From assembly GCA_035701265.1 (NCBI GenBank), contig DASSNU010000009.1, forward strand, positions 124,001 through 188,000: a DNA stretch of 64,000 nt, in the 5' to 3' direction. Each line of letters begins with the position of its first letter. Within the stretch, counting starts at the first letter, position 1. Position numbers and translations under genes: made by a program. Below are positions 58,101 through 64,000 of this stretch, one piece after another. The notes below the pieces were generated by a model, which worked only from the letters and a program-made list of their open reading frames with translations, was not told the DNA's origin and did not search any database. Source of the DNA: DASSNU01 sp035701265 (GTDB lineage: Bacteria > Gemmatimonadota > Gemmatimonadetes > Gemmatimonadales > Gemmatimonadaceae).

Positions 58101-59113
58101 TCCGCTACGCGAACGCGGCGGCGGCGCGCGACTACCAGTACGCGCTGGGCGAGCTGGCCGGCCTCGACATCCGCTCGCTCATGCCGCGCGTGATGCTCCA
58201 ACCCGACACCGATCTGGTCACCCTCACCACCACCGGACAGCGCACGTGGGCGGGGGAGCGGCTCCAGCGCAGAAAGGACGGATCCGAGTTCCCCGCCTGG
58301 CTCACCGTGAGCGCGATCATCGACGAGCACGGGAAGCGCGAAGGAACGGTCGTCATCGTGCGCAACCTGAGCGACGAGCGGCGCGTGGCCGAACAGCTTC
58401 GTCAGTCGGAAAAGCTGGCCGCGCTGGGCGAGCTGGTGGCCGGCGTGGCGCACGAGGTCAACAACCCGCTCACCGGCATCTCGGCGTTCGCCCAGCTCCT
58501 GCTCGAGGATGAGCTCACCGACGACCAGCTCGAGTCGGTCCGCCTGATCAAGCGCGAGTCGGACCGCGCGGTGTCGGTCATCCGCGACCTGCTCACCTTC
58601 GCGCGCAAGACCGGCCCGCGCAGCGTCACCATCTTCATGAACGATCTCATCGAGCAGACGCTCCGGCTGCGCACGTACGGCATCCGGACCACGGGCATCT
58701 CCGTGGAGCTCGACCTCGATCCGGCGCTGCAGCTCGTGCAGGGGGACGACCGCCAGCTCCAGCAAGTGCTGTTGAACCTCGTGGTGAACGCCGAGCACGC
58801 GATGGCCAACAGCCCGTCGCGTGTGCTCACCCTGCGCACGCGAAACGATGGCACGCGCGTGTGCGTCGAGGTGATCGACACCGGCACCGGAATGCCCGTC
58901 GAGCTGCAGAAGCGCATCTTCGAGCCGTTCTTCACCACCAAGCCCGAAGGCACCGGCACCGGACTCGGCCTGAGCGTGAGCTACGGCATCGTCCGGGCAC
59001 ACGGCGGGGCGCTCTCCGTGGTGAGCGAGCCGGGTGCCGGTGCCACATTCCGTCTCCTGCTTCCGGCCGCCGCCGGCGGCGACGCCGCATCCCGCACCGA
59101 CGTGAACCGATAA
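55157..59113 (+). CDS. Multi-sensor histidine kinase (PAS, about five GAF, PAS, HisKA, HATPase)
   Basis: A 1318-residue soluble kinase; no membrane segment. Layout: PAS-like 17-120; GAF-like domains about 150-290, 313-440, 452-615, 636-785 and 813-945; PAS about 961-1075; HisKA with H1099 in GELVAGVAHEVNNPLTGISAFAQLL; HATPase about 1196-1305 with VVNAEHAM (N box), DTGTGM (G1), FFTTKPEGTGTGLGLSVSYGIV (F/G2). It autophosphorylates H1099 and should pass phosphate to the receiver encoded next (TAATG overlap). The many GAF domains suggest integration of several small-molecule or redox signals. GAF limits are approximate. ATG 55157 chosen over a GTG three codons upstream. Confidence 0.92.
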   Translation: MADSAPRLHQSGEQAVLEALDALRAATVLVDANWVVQLVNAPCARLLRAERGALIGRSLWDVLPFAADLRVARLLRTAMAERREMGPVEIDDPSHPVRGSLWVRPTGDRQLLIELDAAPPRPTASLLGRLEESEAAAALADELVGAEMNVARSSELLAARVQIAAGAGGACVALQSPDGFRVHAAVGTLAPLAGATLPGGGVFARAVQEREVLIDNAVDASASASARVLPSAFDGCAVQQFAIAPLVAGGLVIGAAVVVDSVHGEFTTRHAAVLSRLAAHGALAMRNAQRLEYAEQSARDARALAEVVQDLNQSLELDRAYALIVRHATSLLRGTGARLSLVEEGGLMVIAAHGSAGEIGTTLPVENTLAGTCVRTAVPQCGTAVAAEVTRSAVAAPLLVGGRPLGALEVFGQRPGGFGPHQQDLLFALASHAAVAIENGRLFRSSGQALRHASILAACARSLAFNVTPRAMYADIARAATGSLGTSGVGIFLLDEALAYVTMAYSVGAGAADESVLLDNFWGAGGAMVARESAPRFYPDIEASLRGAPTPEQRVILTTLLAGGVRAAALLPLVIEGRARGVLALRFASPQRFDREQEMLLTDFSAIAAVAMRNALLFGDLERRAVRLSAVATVQQAISGAVDVERVYSEVYRAVASVVDAPGFALLSADAERGVFTPEYLVRDGAVVAHTAGAQQLDGDDVTSIVARTREPTIAAPCTPDWSPLMRDLVEDGRRVVVLAVPILHGDVLLGVMHALSYRSDAFDWSDIDLVCLIARQAATAISNARAFEAERRERRQTEATAGIARLALRGEHIEQTAPALLDELLGVVPAANAALALVTSDGLRMRYVAGRGEAERLVGTTVEAGREDLSLPRTSGAHPGRVLGGIPARRLRLLSEPGETTMLLRSGDRIIGALAVGAGDPERAAERAAALDRLVAPLALAMDALLLRQEERRQQARQRTLAVSLETMEQPVFVFSGDGRIRYANAAAARDYQYALGELAGLDIRSLMPRVMLQPDTDLVTLTTTGQRTWAGERLQRRKDGSEFPAWLTVSAIIDEHGKREGTVVIVRNLSDERRVAEQLRQSEKLAALGELVAGVAHEVNNPLTGISAFAQLLLEDELTDDQLESVRLIKRESDRAVSVIRDLLTFARKTGPRSVTIFMNDLIEQTLRLRTYGIRTTGISVELDLDPALQLVQGDDRQLQQVLLNLVVNAEHAMANSPSRVLTLRTRNDGTRVCVEVIDTGTGMPVELQKRIFEPFFTTKPEGTGTGLGLSVSYGIVRAHGGALSVVSEPGAGATFRLLLPAAAGGDAASRTDVNR

Positions 59114-60246
59114 TGCCGCACGAAGGACGCTCGTCCACGCTCCCCGATGCCCGCGCCTGGTCCGACGGACGCGGCACCTCCTCCGCTCCCACGCCGGCCG
59201 CGCGCCTGCTGCTCGTGGACGACGAGGAGACCATCCGCCTCGCGCTGTGCAAGTTCCTGCGCTCGCGCGGGTACCAGGTCGAGACCGCAGGCTCCGGCGC
59301 CGACGCGCTCGAGATCCTGCGCACCGCGGGTCCGTTCGCGCTCATTCTCTGCGACGTGCGCATGCCCGGCATGAGCGGAACGGAAGTCGTTCCGCAGGCG
59401 CTCCAGCTCGACCGCGATCTCGCCATTCTCATGCTGACGGCGGTGAACGACGCCCCCACGGCCACCGAGGCGTTGGGACTGGGAGCGCTCGACTACCTCA
59501 TGAAGCCGATCGAGCTCCCCGATCTGGAGGAGGCCGTCGCGCGCGGGCTGCACAAGCGCCGGCTGCGCATCGAGCAACGGCAGATCGAGCACATGATCCG
59601 TGACGAGGTGGCGGCGCGCACGGCAGAGCTGGAGGCGGAAAAGCTCGCGCTGCGCGACCTGTCGGTGGGCGTCATCGAAGCGCTCATCAACGCCATGGAG
59701 GCGCGCGACATCTATCTTCGCGGCCGCTCGCACCGCGTCTCCGAGCTGGCCGTCTCGATCGCCGCCGAGTTGGGGCTGGACGTGAACACGGTGGAGGCGA
59801 TCCGTGTGGCCGCCCGGATCCAGGATGTCGGGATGATCGGGCTGCGCGAGTCCGTGCTCAACAAGCCGGGGGCGCTCGAGCCGGCGGAGTTCGAGCACAT
59901 CAAGGAGCACGTGCGCGTGGGAATGGAGATCCTCCGCCCCCTCAAGCACCTCGGCGCCGCGCTCCAGTACGTGCAGGATCACCACGAGCGCTTCGACGGC
60001 ACCGGTTATCCGCGCGGTATCGCGGGACGCGAGATCTCGATCGGCGGGCGCGTGCTCGCCGCCGCCGACGCGTTCGACGCCCTCACATCGCGCCGTGCGT
60101 ACCGCGAGCCCATGTCCCCTGACCAGACGGTGGACTATCTGGCGACCTTCGCCGGCACCCTTCTCGACCCGAACATCTACGACGCCCTGGTCACCGTCGT
60201 CCGCCGCCGCAAGTCCCTCGTCTTCATCGATACGGTCGACGCATAA
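59113..60246 (+). CDS. Response regulator with degenerate HD-GYP domain
   Basis: A 377-residue protein starting at ATG 59113 within the kinase stop (TAATG). Receiver domain about 30-150: LLLVDDEETIRLAL, phospho-acceptor D81 in LILCDVRMPGMSG, YLMKP. A coil leads to an HD-GYP-like domain (about 190-375): GRSHRVSELAVSIAAELGL, then ARIQDVGMIGLRESVLNKPGALEPAEFEHIKEHV, QDHHERFDGTGYPRGIAGREISIGGRVLAAADAFDAL. The usual HD-x-GK is Q237-D-V-G-M, so the metal-binding His and the Lys are lost, while HHE and GYP remain. It may bind but not cut c-di-GMP. Confidence 0.9.
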   Translation: MPHEGRSSTLPDARAWSDGRGTSSAPTPAARLLLVDDEETIRLALCKFLRSRGYQVETAGSGADALEILRTAGPFALILCDVRMPGMSGTEVVPQALQLDRDLAILMLTAVNDAPTATEALGLGALDYLMKPIELPDLEEAVARGLHKRRLRIEQRQIEHMIRDEVAARTAELEAEKLALRDLSVGVIEALINAMEARDIYLRGRSHRVSELAVSIAAELGLDVNTVEAIRVAARIQDVGMIGLRESVLNKPGALEPAEFEHIKEHVRVGMEILRPLKHLGAALQYVQDHHERFDGTGYPRGIAGREISIGGRVLAAADAFDALTSRRAYREPMSPDQTVDYLATFAGTLLDPNIYDALVTVVRRRKSLVFIDTVDA

Positions 60247-60313
60247 CGTCCGGCCAGCCGCTCCGCGCCTCCCCTCAATTCGGCACTCGGTTCCACCGCG
60301 ACACGCTCCCGCC

Positions 60314-60335
60314 CCGCCGGCTGTCATGCCGGCGG
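60314..60335. terminator. Hairpin downstream of the response regulator
   Basis: Arms CCGCCGGC and GCCGGCGG around a TGTCAT loop, 68 bases after the stop. No T-run. Possible end of the kinase-regulator transcript. Confidence 0.4.
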
Positions 60336-60370
60336 CGAGCGATCGCGCGCATCGAATCGTTGCGTGCTTC

Positions 60371-60399
60371 TTGACGGAATTGGGGATGTGTTGTATTGG
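60371..60399 (+). promoter_or_regulatory. Candidate sigma-70 promoter for the histone-like gene
   Basis: TTGACG (60371-60376) and TATTGG (60394-60399) are 17 bases apart in the only A/T-leaning patch of this spacer. The leader would be about 135 bases long. Confidence 0.45.
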
Positions 60400-60541
60400 G
60401 AAGCCGGCCGCGCGGCAGCATCGCGCGCGGGACATCTTCGCGGCGGTGCCGGGCATACGTCATGCAGCGCCGCTGCGACCTGACCGGATCACGACCGCTG
60501 CAGCGAGAGGCGAGCCTGTGACACCACACGAGGAGGACGAC

Positions 60542-61297
60542 ATGCCGCGTAGTGACGAGTACTCGGATTCCCTACGCTTCTCCGACCGCGACGACGAAGA
60601 GGAAGATCTCGGCTACAGCGGCTCCTTTGACGACGATGAGGACGAGGAGGAAGCCGGGTGGGGCATCGGGAAGAGCCACGGCGATGAGCTGTGGGACAGC
60701 ACCGATGATGACGACGACGATGAGGAAGTCGAGGCGGAGGAGACGGAGGAGGAGGACGAGCTCGGCACCGGTACCACCGGCTGGGGTGCCGGAACTGGCG
60801 TGCGCGGTGGGACCACGACCGCGGGCTCGATGACGGGCGCGGGGATGGCGGGTGGCGCGATGCCGGCTACCCCGGGCGGACTGCAGGGCGGGCGTGAGCT
60901 GACGGGCACGCCGCCGCGGACGACCGCGCCAACCAAGGCTCCCGCAGCCAAGAAGGCTCCTTCCGCCGCGAAGGCGCCCGCCAAGAAGGCTCCGGCCAAG
61001 AAGGCCGCTGCGAAGAAGACGTCGTCGAAGAAGGCTCCCTCCAAGAAGAGCGCAAAGAAGAGCACATCCGCGCGCAAGAAGTCGGCAGCCAGGAAAGGCG
61101 GGCGCAAAGCCGCGAAGCGCACCGCGCGGAAGGGCGCCGCACGGAAGGGGAGCGCGCGCAAGGGTGGCAGCAGGAAGGGTGGTGCCCGCAAGAAGGGCTC
61201 GGCCAAGCGTACGGCGCGCAAGGGCGCGTCCGCCCGCAAGGCCGGACGCGGCGGCGCCAGGAAGAAGGCCTCGCGCGCCGGCGGCCGTCGCCGCTGA
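60542..61297 (+). CDS. Histone-H1-like protein with acidic N-terminal domain
   Basis: A 251-residue protein of two opposite charges. Residues about 1-80 are acidic, with runs such as DDDEDEEEAGWG and DDDDDDEEVEAEETEEEDE. A glycine/threonine-rich linker (about 80-125) follows. Residues about 126-251 are Lys/Arg/Ala/Ser repeats (APAKKAPAKKAAAKK; ARKGSARKGGSRKGG) like eukaryotic H1 tails and bacterial AlgP, BphA- or Hc1-type proteins. It should bind DNA by its tail, and the acidic part may fold back to mask it or recruit partners. ATG at 60542 has GAGGAGG about seven bases before. No other start is credible. Confidence 0.82.
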   Translation: MPRSDEYSDSLRFSDRDDEEEDLGYSGSFDDDEDEEEAGWGIGKSHGDELWDSTDDDDDDEEVEAEETEEEDELGTGTTGWGAGTGVRGGTTTAGSMTGAGMAGGAMPATPGGLQGGRELTGTPPRTTAPTKAPAAKKAPSAAKAPAKKAPAKKAAAKKTSSKKAPSKKSAKKSTSARKKSAARKGGRKAAKRTARKGAARKGSARKGGSRKGGARKKGSAKRTARKGASARKAGRGGARKKASRAGGRRR

Positions 61298-61310
61298 ACG
61301 AGGGGTGATA

Positions 61311-61350
61311 CACGACGGCAGGGCGCCTGCTCGCGGGCCCTGCCGTCGTG
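61311..61350 (+). terminator. Hairpin downstream of the histone-like gene
   Basis: Perfect 13-base arms CACGACGGCAGGG and CCCTGCCGTCGTG around a 14-base loop begin 14 bases after the stop. A TATTTCG patch follows, the closest to a T-run here. Confidence 0.65.
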
Positions 61351-61389
61351 CGCGTGTATTTCGTGTCCGAGCTTCCCATCCGCGTGCCG

Positions 61390-62850
61390 ATGTCGCGAGC
61401 CGCCAGTAGCACCGCCCTCCGTACCCCGCCGTCCGTCCCAACCCAGGCGGAATACGATGTGTGGGAGGATGGCCGGATCGACGCGCCATCCTCCACGTCC
61501 TCGCCGGACGCGCTGTGGGACGTGCTCGATGGCGCCACGAGCAGACCCCGGGTGGAGCGCGCGCTCGACCTCCTTCGCTCCGGCGATGTCGCCCAGGTGT
61601 GGTGGTCCCTCCATGCGGCGGCAGGAAGCGGGAGCGTCCCCGTTCGATTCGTAACGCTCACCCGGAACGGCGAACCACACGCGCCGCCGATGCACTGCAC
61701 CGTGCAGTCCGGCGCGCTGTCGCCGCTGCAGGGTGACGCGCTGGCCGGCGCCGCGGCCGCGCTGGCACGTGCGTCGGGAAGCGAGCGAATTGCACAGGAG
61801 CTCTCACAGCAGCTTCTCCGTACGACCGCCTGCGACGCGGTGGTGGTAGCGCTCGACGATCCGCGGAGCGGCGACCTCACGATCGCGCACGCGGTCGGCT
61901 TCCCGCGCGAGGCGCCGCACGCGCGGCTCCGCGCGCGGTGGCTGGACGCCGTGGAGCTGGGGCTCGCCACCGCCGCCGCGGTCGAGGGGTTCGAGATCAC
62001 GCTCCCGCTGGAGGACGCCGATCCGGCCGCGCGCCGGGGAGCGTGCACGCTGCGGTGGGGCGCCGATGCCGCCCCGGACACGCGTGCGCTCGCTCCGCTC
62101 GCCCATGCCCTGGTGCGCGTGGCGACCGCGGCGCTGGAACGCGATCGCACGGAGCAGCGTGCGAGCGACCGCCGCCGCGCGGCCACCGTCGCCGCCACCG
62201 CGGGGAGCATCGGCGCCGAGCTGCGCAACCAGATCGTGGGCGTCTCGTCCGCGGCGCAACTGCTCCGCTACCGCGCGGCCGAAGATCCGGTGATGGAGCG
62301 GAACGTGGGGCGCGTGCTGCGCGACGTGGAACAGCTCAACGCACTCGCCAACGCGCTGCAGGAGCTCGCGGCGCCGCACGCGCTGCGTCTCACGCCCATG
62401 GACCCGGATGCGGTGTGGGACGACGTGATCGAAGGGCACCGCGGCGCCCTGGAGCGCCGGGCACTCTCCCTGGAGCGCACGCGCGCCGCCCATCGCGCGC
62501 GCTGCGCGATCGATGCCGCGCGACTGGCGCAGGCGTTCGGGCACATCCTGCGCAACGCCATCGAGGCCGCGCCCGAGGAGAGCACGATCACACTCGCATC
62601 GTTCCGCCTGCAGAACGGCGCCTGGCGCTCCGTGCTCCACAACGGCGGGGCGCCCATTCCGCCGGAGCTGCTCCCGCGCGTGTTCGACCTTCTCGTCTCC
62701 GGCGTGCCGCATCGCTCCGGCGTGGGACTCGCCCTGACGCGGCAGATCGTGGACGAGCATCAGGGCGCGGTGACGATCGAGAGCGGCCCCGCTGCGGCCG
62801 ACGGCACGCGCGTGGTGGTCACGCTCCCCGGCACAGCCGACCGCGGCTGA
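61390..62850 (+). CDS. Histidine-kinase-like protein lacking the phospho-acceptor histidine
   Basis: A 486-residue soluble protein. The C-terminal part resembles HisKA-HATPase kinases: SIGAELRNQIVGVSSAAQLLRYRA corresponds to the H-box, but the His position (about 276) is Ala. The N box ILRNAIEAAPEE is good. The G1 box is LHNGGAPIPPE with His417 where Asp is usual, and G2 is RSGVGLALTRQIVDEHQG. The first 270 residues have a GAF-like fold (TTACDAVVVALDDPRSGDLTIAHAVGFP). It may bind ATP weakly and act as a scaffold or regulator of other kinases. ATG 61390 chosen; a GTG at 61348 lies inside the terminator hairpin. Confidence 0.78.
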   Translation: MSRAASSTALRTPPSVPTQAEYDVWEDGRIDAPSSTSSPDALWDVLDGATSRPRVERALDLLRSGDVAQVWWSLHAAAGSGSVPVRFVTLTRNGEPHAPPMHCTVQSGALSPLQGDALAGAAAALARASGSERIAQELSQQLLRTTACDAVVVALDDPRSGDLTIAHAVGFPREAPHARLRARWLDAVELGLATAAAVEGFEITLPLEDADPAARRGACTLRWGADAAPDTRALAPLAHALVRVATAALERDRTEQRASDRRRAATVAATAGSIGAELRNQIVGVSSAAQLLRYRAAEDPVMERNVGRVLRDVEQLNALANALQELAAPHALRLTPMDPDAVWDDVIEGHRGALERRALSLERTRAAHRARCAIDAARLAQAFGHILRNAIEAAPEESTITLASFRLQNGAWRSVLHNGGAPIPPELLPRVFDLLVSGVPHRSGVGLALTRQIVDEHQGAVTIESGPAAADGTRVVVTLPGTADRG

Positions 62851-62912
62851 CAGCGCGGCGCTCCGCGCGCCGCACCGTCGACGCGTCGCCGCGGAACAGT
62901 TATCCTTCCGCC

Positions 62913-63458
62913 ATGGCCGAGTCGGCGGTTTCGCTCCTGCGGGCGCACGCGCGTCACGCCCCGTGGAACGCTCGCGGTCTGGCAGCCCACGCCACCGCGC
63001 TCGTCGACGCCGCGGCCATGCGCCCCACGAACGCCGCGGCCCGCGTGTCGCCGAGCGCGCGGGCGGTACGCTACTACGTGGCCAGTGGTCTGCTCGACCG
63101 CCCCGAAGGCACCGGCACCGCGGCCACGTACAACTACCGTCATCTCCTGCAACTGCTGCACATCAAGATTCGCCAGCGCGAGGGGCTCACGCTGGATCGC
63201 ATCAAGTCGGAGATGGTCGAGCAGACGGGGGACGCGATGGAGCGCCGCGTGGCGAGCGCGCTCGCTCCCGCGCTGGGGGCGCGTGCCGACCAGGTCGTGG
63301 CCGCAGACGGCGCCGGCGATCACGTCTGGCGCCGTGTGGCCGTAGCGGATGGCATCGAGCTCCACGTGCGCGACGACTCCCCGGCCGCGCACGAGGACGC
63401 GCTCATCGCGATGCGCGAAGCGGTGCGCGCAGCACTCGGCCGCGCCGATATCCGGTAG
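62913..63458 (+). CDS. MerR-type HTH transcriptional regulator
   Basis: A 181-residue protein. ARVSPSARAVRYYVASGLLDRPEGTGTAATYNYRHLLQLLHIKIRQREGLTLDRIKSEM is the MerR winged-helix: the usual R-x-I-R-Y-Y/W-x-x-x-G-L-L, then Y-x-x-x-x-L-x-x-L-x-x-I. The region before it (about 45 residues) is unusual. The C-terminal part has no cysteine metal-binding loop; it seems a dimerisation or ligand domain. It ends RAALGRADIR. It lies 62 bases after the kinase-like gene and could be co-transcribed. Target unknown. Confidence 0.82.
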   Translation: MAESAVSLLRAHARHAPWNARGLAAHATALVDAAAMRPTNAAARVSPSARAVRYYVASGLLDRPEGTGTAATYNYRHLLQLLHIKIRQREGLTLDRIKSEMVEQTGDAMERRVASALAPALGARADQVVAADGAGDHVWRRVAVADGIELHVRDDSPAAHEDALIAMREAVRAALGRADIR

Positions 63459-63492
63459 TTCCGCGCGCGGAGTGCCGCTCGCGGCGCGGCGG

Positions 63493-64000
63493 CTACGGGC
63501 GCGACAGGTCGAGCACGAGCCCGCGCGTTCCGCGGCGAAAGCCAGCGCGCGCGAACGACGGCGCATGCGGCGACACCACGGCCGCTCCGCCGTCGATGCG
63601 CTCCACCATCACGCGCCCACGCTTCGACGCCGCGCTCCCGTCCTGGAAGAACGCCGCGAGCGCGCGCGCGGCGCCGGTCACCTCCTCGGCACCAAGCGAT
63701 GGCACGAGGCGGATGCGGCGTCCGCGTCCTTCCGCCAGCATCACCACCTGCCCCGCACGCGTGACGAGCACCGCGCCGCCGCCGCGCGGACGCGCGAGAT
63801 CCGGCCGCTCGATGTGCTCCGGCAGGTGCAAGCGGTACACGTTCGCGGGATCGGCCGCTGCCATCGCGACGAAGGGTGACGTGTCCGCGCGCTGGACGGG
63901 CTGACGCAGCTCTTCCACCGCGTCGGGGAGCGCGAACTGCGCGCCGGCGAGCCCGCGCACGAAGTAGCCGCGACGCACCTCTCCCATGAGCTCCATGCGT
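63493..64000 (-). CDS. Lhr-type helicase, C-terminal part (runs off right edge)
   Basis: The minus frame is open from the right edge to a stop at 63493, giving about 168 C-terminal residues: RMELMGEVRRGYFVRGLAGAQFALPDAVEELR, then DPANVYRLHLPEHIERPDLARPRGGGAVLVTRAGQVVMLAEGRGRRIRLVP and the end FRRGTRGLVLDLSRP. The E-x-R-R-G-Y-F-V-x-G-L-x-G-x-Q-x-A-L-P string is characteristic of the C-terminal region of Lhr-like DEAD/DEAH DNA helicases. The ATPase core is outside the window. The first visible ATG (63996) is internal, not a start. Probable DNA repair role. Confidence 0.75.
   Translation of the reverse strand, partial: RMELMGEVRRGYFVRGLAGAQFALPDAVEELRQPVQRADTSPFVAMAAADPANVYRLHLPEHIERPDLARPRGGGAVLVTRAGQVVMLAEGRGRRIRLVPSLGAEEVTGAARALAAFFQDGSAASKRGRVMVERIDGGAAVVSPHAPSFARAGFRRGTRGLVLDLSRP

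Noticed and set aside
56789..59002. 737-codon minus-strand frame opposite the multi-GAF kinase
   Set aside because: Kinase boxes are clear on the plus strand; the antisense frame is compositional noise.
61348..61389. GTG start for the kinase-like gene at 61348
   Set aside because: It lies within the right arm of the terminator hairpin of the preceding gene; the ATG at 61390 is better.
1..64000. tRNA, rRNA, riboswitches, insertion sequences, phage genes
   Set aside because: No cloverleaf, rRNA, transposase or phage structural signature was seen on either strand; a covariance-model scan would be decisive.

Overview
The window is a high-GC bacterial chromosome segment with dense coding, short intergenic gaps, frequent GTG starts and many stop/start overlaps. 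Gene content fits a free-living Gram-negative bacterium: a TonB receptor, secreted DUF481 and TPR proteins, lipoproteins, alpha-type glutamine synthetase, MqnD of the futalosine menaquinone route, and very large multi-GAF kinases. Together these suggest Gemmatimonadota. That assignment is an inference from gene families and style, because no rRNA or other phylogenetic marker lies in the window. I found no tRNA, rRNA, CRISPR array or insertion sequence.

Layout. At 0-1.7 kb are two overlapping glycosyltransferases, the first cut by the left edge. The 2-7 kb stretch holds small minus-strand enzymes (SRPBCC, DinB, DUF1272, TIGR01777 epimerase, GNAT, aldo/keto reductase) and a probable Nramp transporter remnant. 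The 7.2-9.6 kb stretch is a plus-strand group (dienelactone hydrolase, PAS protein, AIM24). From 9.7 to 27.8 kb everything runs on the minus strand. This includes a tight operon with tag, an XRE-HTH/zinc-motif protein, GNAT and MOSC genes, then secreted proteins, an SDR, an ankyrin protein and a lower-GC run of small unknown proteins at 22.4-25.7 kb with a frameshifted fragment. The 28-37.5 kb stretch has a secreted amidohydrolase, an HNH nuclease, a TPR protein, ettA and two tandem paralogous beta-propeller lipoproteins. The 37.8-39.8 kb stretch has DoxX, a YciI-like gene and an Xre/RES toxin-antitoxin pair.

The 39.9-45.0 kb stretch is a copper module: a His/Met/Cys-rich secreted protein, a TonB receptor, a CopC-CopD fusion and a YcnI-like protein, with overlapping stops and starts between the last three genes. 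A DsbA-NhaA fusion and a DUF481 protein follow. At 48.0-51.0 kb a substrate-binding lipoprotein is translationally coupled to a chemoreceptor. glnA, with a recognisable promoter and terminator hairpin, and mqnD follow.

The last 9 kb is a signalling block. It has a 1318-residue PAS/multi-GAF histidine kinase coupled by TAATG to a receiver-HD-GYP protein whose HD motif is degraded. Then come a histone-H1-like protein with an acidic N-terminal half, a kinase-like protein lacking the phospho-acceptor histidine, and a MerR-type regulator. The window ends inside the 3' end of a probable Lhr-type helicase gene. All functional assignments rest on motifs read by eye; no database search was run.
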